A DNA stretch of 64,000 nt from Antedon mediterranea (taxonomy: Eukaryota > Echinodermata > Crinoidea > Comatulida > Antedonidae), in assembly GCF_964355755.1 (NCBI RefSeq), contig NC_092677.1, positions 16,278,101 to 16,342,100 of the forward strand, in the 5' to 3' direction. The stretch's first letter is position 1. Every line of letters starts with the position of its first letter. Made by a program: the position numbers and the translations under genes. The notes under the pieces were generated by a model. That model saw nothing but the letters and a program-made list of their open reading frames with translations, ran no database searches and was not told the origin of the DNA. This document shows positions 54,913 to 59,895 of the stretch, piece by piece.

Positions 54913-57900
54913 ACAACAGGCATAGAAATAAATTCCAAACCGCCCGGTGATACACCGAAAATTATTTAATTAATTTTTTGAAACGATATATATATATATA
55001 TATATATATATTTAGAATAACCAAACAGTACAGTACGTTAAACAAAATTCTTTAAAAACAAGGCCAACAACCATAAGTCGCGTGCTCTCAGAAAAAAATG
55101 AACTTTCAAAAAGTAATGTACTCTAAAACTTTTCTGTACATCAAAACAGTTCAAAAAGTACAGAAAAACGCAAAGTGATACCCAACAGACCGACCGACCG
55201 ACAGAGCGACCGACATAGTTAAAACTTGTCTGTACATCAAAACAGTTCACAAAGTACAGAAAAGCGATAAAACGCATAGTGATACCGGACCGACAGACCG
55301 ACCGACATAGTGAACTATTGAGTCGCGTCCACGCGACTAATTGTCTGTACATCAAAACAGTTCAAAAAGTACAGAAAAGCGATAAAACGCATAGTGATAC
55401 CGGTCCGACAGACAGACCGACAGACCGACCGACATAGTGAACTATAAAGTCGCGTCCACCCACGCGACTAATCATCAAAACAGTTCAAAAAGTACAGAAA
55501 AGCGATAAAACGCATAGTGATACCGGACCGACAGACAGACCGACAGACCGACAGACCGACCGACATAGTGAACTATAGAGTCGCGTCCACGCGACTAAAA
55601 ACAAAGAAATTAAAGTATATAGAAATAATTTGGATTGTATAAGGAAGAAATAAAAGAAAAAGAGAAATATAGGCCTAAAGTGTACAAAAAAAGTTTATAT
55701 GAGGGTTTTGATAACCGTAATTATAATGTAATATAGGCCTAATATGAATATTACTTTTATTGTTTTAAACATAGTTTAGCGTTGCTAAAGATTTTTTCTC
55801 TGTATCATATCTGTATATATTTTGTTTCTTTATGTTAGTTGTAGGTCTACTTCTACATGCGTATCAACATTGACATTTAGAAAAAACAAAATATAATCCG
55901 AATTGCGCAAATTTAATTTCCTAGTTTCGTAACATAATACATTCGAATCAGAATATTTTCATAAATAAAGTAGGCCTACAGCAAAGTAATTTATTTTTGT
56001 GTACATATTAATTTCACGATTTTCATGAAAAATAAAACAATATATGCGAACACACAACGTCTATAATAATAATAAAAAGTCTTGTATTTTATATAAATAT
56101 TCACTAACAGTGCTTAAATCTCTGTCTACAAATCAAACGTTATGTGAAAAAACATCGATATGGTGTACTGTGCTAGGGATGTATTCAAGTCCATGGGCAA
56201 ATGGTGTAGACCAACATACGAGAAGACGAATTGTTCCACTGCAAGAATCATGGAGCGAGATAGCTCGAACCCATACCACTGCTGCGGCTTCAAATATCAC
56301 TAAGCATACTGCTCTTTTAATAAATATTATTTAGTTTTTGATTTGCGACTACCTAGGACATGCATATCGTAGATACAATAAACAAAAACATTAACAAAAC
56401 AAAATTATTGTTAAAATAATAATAACAAAAAAAATCTTCGTTTAGACCTCAAATCTGCTAAAACTTTGTTGAGGGATCGAGTAAGAAATTGCTTTCCAAT
56501 TTCCTCCCACGCCCACAATGCATTAAAGGGGATAAACACATCATTTCATTGAAAGTAATATCTTGTGGTCCTAACACTAATCAATATCGCGATAAATGAA
56601 GGAGATTGCAAAATAAGACCGTAGACATTTAGGGCAACAAAATAAATGTCATAGATATTCATTTCATAATACAGAAAACATTGATAATTATTCTTAAAAT
56701 AAATCCACATGAGTGTAGAATTACGCTGAATGTACATTGATTGAACACAACTAAATACGATCTAGTAGGAGAATACTTTAGTAAACTGTTGAAATACAAT
56801 ATGGTGCATCAATATTGTACCATCTCAGCATTCAACTGATGTGTATTGAATAACGATTATAAATATAAAATTATCTTTATGAATATCGTAAATATTTGAT
56901 TATCCTTTCTTTATTCCCTACTGTCTTCTGAAAGATAAGAAGGGCCTTTTTTTTTAAATCAGACAACAAAAACTTTTGACCAATCTGCGCATGTCTACAA
57001 AACTAATCGATTATCAATCAAGTATCGTATTATTTGTTAAATATCATAAGTAAATTCGTGATGCCTATCACACGTAAATGTAAAGTTAAGGCTACTGTAG
57101 GACCTATGATACACCGATGAAACTTTGGCGCTGTATCATGGAATGTTGTAGCCGATTCTCGGTACTGTATCTATTTCCGAAGTACAGTATCATAGGAATT
57201 TTGGTAATACTGTCATCACATGTGTTTCACATAGTAACCTAACCCTTAAGCTAACTTTACATGATACAGGCACCACATATGGTATAAATGAGATGATGTA
57301 TTACAAAATATTCCTATGATACTTCAGAAATAGATAGTATATGGAGATACAGCACTGTAAATCGTGTGGATACTGGACAAATTGAAGATGGGAAATCCGC
57401 CGATTTATCTTGCCTTCGCTAAAACCACATTGCAATAAAATAGAAGTACAGTATACATTCACTCAGTTTATCAATTGAAGAAATTATCTTGTTCATTCAG
57501 TGATCCTCGGAAGTAGACTACGAACCCAATTTTTAAGCTGTCCCTAAGTAGATTGTGACTGACTATTGACAGTCATATAAAACCAATCTAGGATGTAGTG
57601 GTATGGTGATAGTTATGCCATCAGATACATTTACCACTAACCATATGCTTTCCAAAATTAAGCCTTTATGAACAATTTAAATCATTCAAGAATGTGGAAT
57701 TTAATTTCTTTAGATGAGTATGCATGCGGTATAAAAATACATTTATACCGCATGCATACTCAGCATACACTAAATTAACTTGGCACAAGTTATATCCAAA
57801 AATGCAAATGTCACTTTAAATGCATTCCATCAATGTTTTAAACATGTACGGATTCGTTATCTCATTATCCAATCTTTACTTTTCGTATCAACATTCAACA

Positions 57901-59895
57901 TTTAGCGTTTAAGATAAAGTTGCTTAAAACGGTTTAAGTATTTCATCTCCAATAATTATTTTGGACATTAAACGAGAAGGAATGTGCATTCCGTTAATCA
58001 CGGTTGTTATTTAACAAGTTAAAAAAGAGCACAAAATCAAAATCGATAAATCTGGAGATGGCAATCAGAGCTATATGCACTTGGAATTTTCACAGCTAAT
58101 GAATTTTAAAACGTGCATTACATCATCATTAGTTTAGAAGTTGAACACGATGTTAATGGTAAAAGAGAAAAACAAATCGGAAGATGGATTAACGATGAAA
58201 AGAGGAAAGGAGTGGCAGTCACTTCAACGTGACGTTGTGATGATAGTAAATAAATTTCAAAATCATGTTTGTTTATTTTTGTATTTAGGCCTATTTTATT
58301 AAATTTTCTATTGCTTCATACCAAGGGATATTTTATTTTGTTTTATTTAATCAAAATTCACAAAACAATTTAAAGAGATTAAAATTGTACAAGTTATACA
58401 GTATACCAAAATATATTTTTTTCTTGACATGTTTTTATCTTTTTCCAATCATGTAATGATTTATATACACGATCTTATATTGAACTTGGATCAAGTACTT
58501 CTAGAAGTAAATTACCCAGCGTTCAATACGAAAGGAGCGACTTTTTATAAAAATTCAGACAATACTTTAAAAAGATTGGAATAGTACAATGATAAGTCAT
58601 ACTGATAATGTTCTCGACATGCTTTTACCTTTTTTCCAATCATTTGGTAATGTAATTAAAACACGATTTGGACCAACTAACCTAGAGTATGTAGAAAAAA
58701 ATATCCAAGTGTTCAATCGGAAAGGCGCGAATTCTAGTTTAATCAAAATCCATACAATAATTTAAAGAGATTGAAATTGTTATATACCATACCAACCGAC
58801 GTTCTCTTTAGACAGGCGTAATTATTAACGCATCATCGTTTAATACTAATTTAACTGTAATGTGTTTTTAATATAGCACTTCTTCAACCAAATCGTACAC
58901 TTGATAATAGTAATTGTGAAAATGTTGTTACAATAATTCATGTGTTAGCGTATTTATAATTGGAATACTTCAATCACAGACGACTTGTCAATCTACGTTA
59001 ACTCGTATTACCGTAGGCTATATACCAATAATCGCCATTTTGTGTACGGTTTCATGTCTAAATACAAGAAACTCAGTTATTGTTTCAGTGTCATGCAAAG
59101 GTAACAGGTATATCCATATCACACAGAACTGACTTGTTCAAAAGCATTTTTACATAATGCACTGTGTTTAAAATGTATATTTTCATGGAATTTAAACAGT
59201 AGCCGATGCGGGGTAAGGATTGGTGCAGTTATTGTAGCTATAATAGACGTGAAACCGTACGACAATTCCTACTCCACACATATTATTCTACTATACCGTA
59301 TTAATGTTTCAAAGGTATAGGTGTGTAAGGCGTTTACTTTTATTAAATTAACATTGGTTGGAGCGTTCAGTATTTAAGCGCAGGGCACAAATACACATAT
59401 GTACGTAAAATAAAGAAATGTCTCCATGATGAAAAGCGAATCATTTCCACTCTTTGATTATTTTCATTCAACCAAGGCAATCTAACAACAAGATAGGAAC
59501 TATTAACAGCCTTTTGATTTTATGTCTGGCTGCGACAAAAACCAACAATACTGTACTATTAGGCCTACTATGATAATGAAATATTTGAGGAAGCCAATTG
59601 GCCTATCGATAATCAGTCAAAAAGTTTTGGGGCGTGGAACTGATCCAGCCACAGATGAACCCTTTGATCTCCGGGGCTAATCATCCTGTTGTTGATTGCC
59701 TTGATTCAACCTAAAATTTAATATCATGACATATTACAATTATTCATTTTAATAAAGTGTTAAACTAACCTTTGATAATATGATAGAATCCGACGATGAT
59801 AATTATGAATAGTCCAACAATTTTGGCAATACACAAAAAGATCTGCAGACGTGTACTCAATGGGACACTTACAGAATTCACAAAGAAGATGACAA
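23292..59895 (-). CDS. SLC7A11-like: SLC7-family light-chain amino-acid transporter, xCT (SLC7A11)-like; 5' part missing
   Basis: Light subunits of heteromeric amino-acid transporters are 12-TM exchangers that pair with an SLC3 glycoprotein at the plasma membrane. xCT exchanges cystine for glutamate (family knowledge). Nine minus-strand exons chain in phase: 59770-59895, 49986-50112, 46476-46520, 33651-33774, 32555-32679, 30106-30202, 26663-26809, 24637-24814 and 23292-23356. They give about 343 residues to a TGA stop; xCT is about 500 long. Matches include [79 protein letters not shown] and [20 protein letters not shown]. The signatures [11 protein letters not shown] and HRPFKV favour xCT over LAT or b0,+ types, but substrate cannot be read from sequence. 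About 150 N-terminal residues (TM1-4), with the expected heavy-chain disulfide Cys, were not found up to 64000. Introns are up to 12.7 kb. Confidence 0.88.
23577..23795. mobile_element. Family-3 MITE, intact copy, beside the SLC7 3' exon
   Basis: About 219 bp with terminal inverted repeats CAAGGCAATCTAACAACAGG and TCCTGCTGTTAGATTGTC. Inner inverted motifs are TGTCTGGCTGCGACAA and GTCGTGTCGCAGCCACAG. It shows the uninterrupted form of the copy at 19319. Confidence 0.75.
23850..23987. mobile_element. Family-2 MITE, truncated copy
   Basis: The right end CAATACATCTTTAAAG and about 110 bp of interior match the reverse complement of 7072-7170, including AACTACAAAAT and ATTTTTCATGTTTTTTG. The other end is missing. 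Confidence 0.6.
24637..24814 (-). CDS. SLC7A11-like: SLC7 exon encoding the last two TM segments
   Basis: [20 protein letters not shown] and [20 protein letters not shown] are TM11 and TM12, followed by [12 protein letters not shown]. The acceptor is TTATAACAG and the donor C|GTAAGT, ending in phase 1. Reading through the donor would add about 20 residues before a stop at 24575, an alternative end. Confidence 0.92.
24815..26662. other. SLC7 intron
   Basis: Contains a G-rich run at 24869-24885 and otherwise AT-rich sequence. No nested gene or recognised mobile element. Confidence 0.5.
26663..26809 (-). CDS. SLC7A11-like: SLC7 exon, TM9-10 region
   Basis: 49 codons: [20 protein letters not shown], then [14 protein letters not shown], with the HRPFKV motif of xCT-type light chains completed across the junction. 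The acceptor is TTTCTTTTCAG and the donor GTGGGT. Both ends are in phase 0. Confidence 0.95.
27057..27073. repeat. Short CT-rich microsatellite
   Basis: TCTCTCTCTCTCC run, lying within intron. Confidence 0.7.
27301..27470. mobile_element. Family-5 inverted-repeat element
   Basis: A 170-bp near-palindrome. AAAGCGTGGTTCCCAC, GACGTAACGCAACGC and GACCAATCACAAG on the left face their inverse on the right (ACGTCCTTGCGTTACGTT, AACCAAGCTTT). A diverged copy is at 6043-6314. No coding capacity. Confidence 0.7.
27471..28476. other. SLC7 intron, 3' of the nested gene
   Basis: AT-rich with no coding exon. An AATAAA on the minus strand at 28116-28121 could serve the nested sulfotransferase-like gene, about 355 bp past its stop. 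Confidence 0.45.
28477..29358 (-). CDS. Sulfotransferase-fold protein (animal 'branched-chain-aminotransferase-like' annotation group), intronless
   Basis: A single uninterrupted 293-codon frame. Residues 12-22 ([11 protein letters not shown]) form a P-loop-like 5'-phosphosulfate-binding loop of the PAPS sulfotransferase fold. Residues 126-140 ([15 protein letters not shown]) hold the 3'-phosphate site, with R131 and S139 at the classical R-x7-S spacing. Residues 187-212 ([20 protein letters not shown]) match the usual C-terminal helix of the family. Similar marine-invertebrate proteins are often annotated as branched-chain-aminotransferase-like, but no PLP-enzyme motif is visible, so that label is misleading. 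Lack of a signal peptide or membrane segment suggests a cytosolic protein. Substrate is unknown. The ATG at 29358 is the first in frame and sits just before the binding loop at normal spacing. The gene lies in an SLC7 intron on the same strand. Confidence 0.85.
   Translation of the reverse strand: MGENGQVRVMLWCIPRSVSTAFTKCMSYLDGVQIINEPYVSVYFCGPDRHPFAVDDINKDSDKFHELANAVEMDYQAGWKSDTATYKFIKEDVLEGEYLDKKVVFARDMSFGITEKIDMLPKGYCHAFLIRNPTKLFPSWKNMMSKFPKESGKNLFDTSGWMPAKYGFGESLELYEHLVSSGIEKNPVIIDADDLLVNPKSILKQFCERMGIQYTDKLLSWEPTDEVVQRWKSSTMLMKGNKACDYYQTAFSSTSFSTPKPEPNRAELDDDVKACVDAAQPYYDKMYALRVKP
29359..30105. other. SLC7 intron, 5' of the nested gene
   Basis: Upstream sequence of the nested gene. ACACGTACAAAG immediately before its ATG could be a weak acceptor, so a 5' noncoding exon cannot be excluded. 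No mobile element recognised. Confidence 0.4.
30106..30202 (-). CDS. SLC7A11-like: SLC7 exon, intracellular loop 8-9
   Basis: [20 protein letters not shown] then [12 protein letters not shown], a family signature. The acceptor is TTCTGTTTTTAG and the donor GTAAGG. The phase-1 start completes Arg with the preceding exon. Confidence 0.95.
30203..32410. other. SLC7 intron, no element recognised
   Basis: About 2.2 kb, AT-rich. Some open frames occur by chance, but none has splice context or family motifs. Confidence 0.5.
32411..32533. mobile_element. Family-1 MITE, 21 bp from an SLC7 splice donor
   Basis: Diverged copy. GTGTGATGTACCCTTAATA and AAGTGTGATAGTTCAGACAG keep the family pattern. The right end stops at 32533 and the last base of the SLC7 exon is 32555. 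Confidence 0.75.
32555..32679 (-). CDS. SLC7A11-like: SLC7 exon, TM7-8 region
   Basis: [17 protein letters not shown], then [18 protein letters not shown], the conserved substrate-path helix with GSINGG. The acceptor is TTTCATTTTACAG and the donor GTATAA, ending in phase 2. Confidence 0.95.
33101..33214. mobile_element. Family-1 MITE, diverged copy
   Basis: TGTTCTATCTACACTATCAC on the left and CTAACTAGTTTGATAGTGTA on the right, with a shortened core. Confidence 0.7.
33254..33405 (-). mobile_element. Probable LTR retrotransposon 3' fragment
   Basis: On the minus strand a purine tract, GATGGAGGGATGTAG, is followed directly by TGTCGTGTTTGGCACACC and ends near CTCAACA. In between are an AATAAAGC and a 28-bp direct duplication (AACTAACTATGGTGTGCC twice). 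The purine tract next to TG...CA is the layout of a polypurine tract and LTR. There is no second LTR in the window. Confidence 0.35.
33651..33774 (-). CDS. SLC7A11-like: SLC7 exon, TM6 to loop
   Basis: [20 protein letters not shown], then [20 protein letters not shown]. The acceptor is TTTTCTTTACAG and the donor GTTAGT. The phase-1 start joins the 45-nt exon 12.7 kb upstream. Confidence 0.95.
33775..34737. other. SLC7 12.7-kb intron, first part
   Basis: AT-rich sequence with no recognised element. Confidence 0.45.
34738..34990 (-). mobile_element. Non-LTR retrotransposon 3' tail, reverse
   Basis: On the minus strand there is GTCCCAGAAAGACCCGACTC, then AATAAATGTTATTTTGAATT and a GAATTGAATTGAA terminus, resembling 11320-11527. 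CR1-like by pattern. Confidence 0.45.
35210..35395 (+). mobile_element. Non-LTR retrotransposon 3' tail
   Basis: GATCATGGGACTGCTGAC through TAACATTGTACATTATACAT and a terminal AAATAAATAAATGAAATTGA, the usual form of a LINE 3' UTR and tail. It ends about 60 bp before the foldback element. Confidence 0.45.
35459..37164. mobile_element. Foldback (TU/FB-like) transposon with tandem-repeat arms
   Basis: The left arm (about 35465-35765) is a tandem array of 15-16 bp units, CCCCCCGGACAATTA and CCCCTTAGGACAACTA. The right arm (about 36886-37160) is the same array inverted. Arm ends align imperfectly: CACCCCCTGGACATTTACC on the left and, inverted, CTACCCCCTAGACAGTTACC. The direct repeat CGCACAGAC flanks both ends (35450-35458 and 37165-37173), consistent with an 8-9 bp target duplication. 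Long inverted repeats built from about 15-bp tandem units are known from sea urchin TU and Drosophila FB elements. The 35770-36390 interior is AT-rich, without a long frame. A second element sits inside at 36395-36822. Confidence 0.8.
36395..36822. mobile_element. Nested inverted-repeat element with internal minisatellite
   Basis: The terminal inverted repeats start CGGGTGTTTCGAAACTAGAG and continue about 60 bp with GACCNGAGACC motifs and GACCCAATACGAAAAGGG. Between them about 16 units of 20-22 bp (ATACGAAAAGGGAGACCC core) run in one direction. The 7-bp repeat TTAAAAA flanks it (36388-36394, 36823-36829). It lies wholly inside the larger foldback element. The frame seen across the units is a by-product of the repeat. 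Confidence 0.8.
37184..37706 (+). mobile_element. 520-bp element with tRNA-like core, copy A
   Basis: It starts CTGCGGTCGTTCAAAGAG and ends near CGGGGCTGCCCGATGAAG. Copy B at 38601-39121 is its reverse complement with only scattered differences. At 37508-37544 a tRNA-like anticodon arm (TTCT stem, AGAA stem) is followed by a T-arm and B-box, GTAGGTTCGAATCCCAC. Pol III-type SINE or MITE; no open frame. Confidence 0.7.
37707..38317. other. Spacer between inverted copies, no gene seen
   Basis: AT-rich sequence separating the two inverted 520-bp copies. It shows no coding signal. Confidence 0.4.
38318..38400 (-). mobile_element. SINE-A 3' tail fragment
   Basis: ACACGACAGGCATAACA and AACCGCCCGGTGATATACTG match the tail of the tRNA-headed SINE at 44947-45195 and 54260-54609, in reverse. 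It abuts the LINE fragment. Confidence 0.6.
38401..39640 (+). pseudogene. LINE reverse-transcriptase remnant, split by copy B
   Basis: First part (38401-38600): [17 protein letters not shown] contains the catalytic YVDD box of a non-LTR reverse transcriptase and is followed, across frame breaks, by FNYLGSM. Second part (39117-39640): [15 protein letters not shown] and [12 protein letters not shown] are the region just after the palm in endonuclease-reverse-transcriptase LINEs. The 520-bp element separates them. Frameshifts and stops make it inactive, and both 5' and 3' ends are missing. Confidence 0.8.
38601..39121 (-). mobile_element. 520-bp element with tRNA-like core, copy B
   Basis: Inverted near-identical copy of 37184-37706, inserted in the LINE between YLGSM-coding and CTLLEIKRR-coding sequence. 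On the minus strand it has the B-box GTAGGTTCGAATCCCGCC, where copy A has one change. Confidence 0.7.
39641..41328. other. SLC7 intron, middle part
   Basis: Contains one end-fragment of the 1385-1545 type element at 39725-39775. Otherwise no feature supported. Confidence 0.4.
41329..41523. mobile_element. Foldback element with CCGACCGACC arms
   Basis: Arms of about 70 bp. AGTCGC, CAAATTTGAGTT, the ACCGACCGACC run and TAGTGAGCTATAG on the left are matched in inverse on the right, ending GCGCACGCGACT. The spacer is about 55 bp. The arm motif recurs in the tandem array at 55140-55605. Confidence 0.7.
41524..42474. other. SLC7 intron, no element recognised
   Basis: AT-rich. GGGTCTTTCACACCTGTTCC at 42050 recalls a short GGGTCTTTCGTGCCGG hairpin at 3247-3285 in the HYDIN intron. 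Confidence 0.35.
42475..43590. repeat. 33-bp minisatellite, about 33 copies, open in frames on both strands
   Basis: Units close to TTTAACTCCGCCTCACTGTT plus CCCTCCCCTCATC repeat with a period of 33 bp and frequent point changes. As 33 is a multiple of three, the frames stay open: the minus strand reads repeats of [11 protein letters not shown] (42587-43144, then 43257-43670 in another frame), and the plus strand reads PPHCSLPSS-type repeats (42421-42885). No splice context or conserved flank supports a gene, so I treat it as a minisatellite. Confidence 0.85.
43591..44946. other. SLC7 intron, no element recognised
   Basis: AT-rich, with several TTATTATAT stretches and one TAGGCCTA. No coding exon. 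Confidence 0.4.
44947..45195 (+). mobile_element. SINE-A, tRNA-headed, plus copy
   Basis: It begins GATGAGGGCGTATCAATTTG. A tRNA-like head at 45039-45111 has a D-arm GTGGTCTAATGG, an anticodon arm TCTGC-ATATCAA-GCAGA (anticodon ATC, Asp-like) and a T-arm CCGGGTTCGAGTCTCGG. The acceptor stem is degenerate. The tail contains TCACCGGGCGGTTTAGAATT. The second full copy at 54260-54609 shares head and tail, so this is a SINE rather than a tRNA gene. Confidence 0.75.
45228..45785. repeat. About 172-bp tandem repeat, three copies
   Basis: Units share AATGCAGCAGATAGT, GATTTGATGAAATAACCTG, AACTAATAGAAATAAGCAAA and AACGGAGT. Copies start near 45275, 45450 and 45625. Differences between copies show it is old. 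Confidence 0.7.
45786..46475. other. SLC7 intron, 3.5' end of the 12.7-kb intron
   Basis: AT-rich, no recognised element or second coding exon. Confidence 0.35.
46476..46520 (-). CDS. SLC7A11-like: SLC7 45-nt microexon
   Basis: Encodes [14 protein letters not shown] and shared codons at both ends (W and R). It provides the TEE...NP motif that follows TM6 in this family. The acceptor is TATCGATAG with a T-rich tract and the donor GTAAGATT. It is phase-compatible on both sides. Confidence 0.85.
46589..46665 (-). mobile_element. LINE-type 3' tail with GATAA microsatellite
   Basis: Five GATAA units are followed by CTTTTATTGATCCTCTC and AAAGGAAATTCATTG. This combination resembles the tail of certain LINEs seen in fish and other animals (from memory). 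It starts 69 bp upstream of the microexon acceptor. Confidence 0.4.
46666..49985. other. SLC7 intron
   Basis: A 63-codon frame on the minus strand at 47447-47638 starts MSDDDNKIF but has no family match and no clear splice partner. A B-box-like GATTCGAATCTCGC lies near 49229. No other feature supported. Confidence 0.4.
49986..50112 (-). CDS. SLC7A11-like: SLC7 exon, TM5-TM6 loop and TM6 start
   Basis: [16 protein letters not shown], an extracellular loop with a possible N-glycosylation site (NSS), then [18 protein letters not shown], the conserved start of TM6. The acceptor is GTTCTTAAAG and the donor GTGAGT, ending in phase 2. Confidence 0.9.
50113..51964. other. SLC7 9.7-kb intron, first part
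   Basis: AT-rich; a region of ATGATGATGATG and hairpins near 50740-50820. No gene or recognised element. Confidence 0.4.
51965..52079 (-). repeat. Dispersed repeat R8, copy 3
   Basis: Reverse orientation: on the minus strand it reads GGGACATATGGCGTTTCATA, CGTATAATACTTGAG and later GGGCAAGTCTAAATG, as in 15893-16010. Confidence 0.55.
52080..52989. other. SLC7 intron, no element recognised
   Basis: AT-rich sequence leading into the CAATTCAATT-type simple repeat. Confidence 0.4.
52990..53525. repeat. Degenerate tandem repeat (CAATTCAATTCATTTCCCA)
   Basis: Irregular repeats of a 16-25 bp unit rich in TTTCCCACAATTCAATTCA. A family-1 MITE fragment has inserted at 53349-53435. Confidence 0.75.
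53349..53435. mobile_element. Family-1 MITE, right half only
   Basis: CATGTCCATATATGGGAGCA core and the right terminus GTTTGATAGTGTTGACAGAG. The left half is replaced by satellite sequence. Confidence 0.65.
54218..54260. repeat. (TA)n microsatellite at SINE-A 3' end
   Basis: A TA run immediately beyond the tail of the SINE-A minus copy. Confidence 0.85.
54260..54609 (-). mobile_element. SINE-A, minus copy, with extra insertion
   Basis: Minus-strand order: GATGAGGGCGTATCAATTTG start, TGGTGCGCG, a small palindromic insertion at 54517-54547, the GTACCACGCCGAGAATGTTA segment, a tRNA-like head at 54372-54443 (anticodon loop ATATCAA, T-stem CCGAG/CTCGG perfect), then the GCGGTTTGGAATT tail and a TA run. 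It extends the plus copy by about 35 bp between 5' part and head. Confidence 0.75.
54509..54554. mobile_element. Tiny hAT-like palindrome with target duplication
   Basis: A near-perfect 31-bp palindrome at 54517-54547 begins CAGGGAGTTGTTAT, has a 3-base centre, and ends in the inverse. It is flanked by GGAACACA at 54509-54516 and again at 54547-54554, a 7-8 bp direct repeat. CAGGG termini and 8-bp duplications are hAT characteristics. It looks like two terminal repeats joined with no interior. Confidence 0.6.
54610..54631. repeat. (TA)n microsatellite at SINE-A 5' end
   Basis: TA run immediately outside the GATGAGGGCG end of the SINE-A minus copy. Confidence 0.8.
54862..54908. repeat. (TA)n microsatellite
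   Basis: TA run directly before a further SINE-A tail fragment at 54905-54987. Confidence 0.85.
54905..54987 (-). mobile_element. SINE-A 3' tail fragment
   Basis: ACACAACAGGCATAGAA and AACCGCCCGGTGATACACCG, as at 54260-54345. The fragment ends at another TA run (54988-55010). Confidence 0.65.
55140..55605. repeat. Tandem repeat, four units of 95-125 bp, with CCGACCGACC motif
   Basis: Units begin CATCAAAACAGTTCAAAAAG (about 55140, 55235, 55350, 55473), continue with CGCATAGTGATACC, a variable GACCGACAGACC run, CGACATAGTGAACTATAGAG and CGCGTCCACGCGACTA. The last parts match the arms of the foldback element at 41329-41523. Confidence 0.8.
55606..57151. other. SLC7 intron
   Basis: Contains a degraded tRNA-like stretch near 56245-56290 with a GGAGCGAGATAGCTCGAAC segment resembling the SINE at 10470-10825. 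No coding exon. Confidence 0.35.
57152..57364. mobile_element. Family-7 foldback element, copy 2
   Basis: CGATTCTCGGTACTGTATCT and, in inverse, GGAGATACAGCACTGTAAAT. Inner arms are TCCGAAGTACAGTATCATAG and CCTATGATACTTCAG. It is longer than the copy at 21034-21162, with extra central sequence. Confidence 0.6.
57715..57762. other. Perfect inverted repeat (hairpin)
   Basis: A 21-bp perfect stem, TGAGTATGCATGCGGTATAA on one arm, faces its inverse across a loop of about 6 bases. It stands alone in the intron, without flanking duplication seen. Confidence 0.7.
58346..58800. repeat. About 195-bp tandem repeat, 2.3 copies
   Basis: Starts at about 58346, 58544 and 58736 (third truncated). Units share AATTTAAAGAGATT, TTTTTCCAATCATGTAATG and TCAATACGAAAGGAGCGA. 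Diverged between copies. Confidence 0.6.
59473..59702. mobile_element. Family-3 MITE, copy next to an SLC7 exon
   Basis: CAAGGCAATCTAACAACAAG on the left and ATCCTGTTGTTGATTGCCTT on the right, with inner TGTCTGGCTGCGACAAA and CCAGCCACAGATGAAC. It ends 68 bp from the SLC7 exon at 59770. Confidence 0.75.
59770..59895 (-). CDS. SLC7A11-like: SLC7 exon, TM5 (first exon found)
   Basis: [20 protein letters not shown], then [18 protein letters not shown], matching the NSxSV...RxQxFL and following TM5 of light chains. The acceptor is TTTTGTTTAG and the donor GTTAGT. It begins with two bases of a split codon, so an upstream coding exon must exist. Confidence 0.9.

Noticed and set aside
54609-54938. 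109-codon minus frame with YIYIYI repeats
   Set aside because: It translates TA microsatellite and SINE-A tail sequence.
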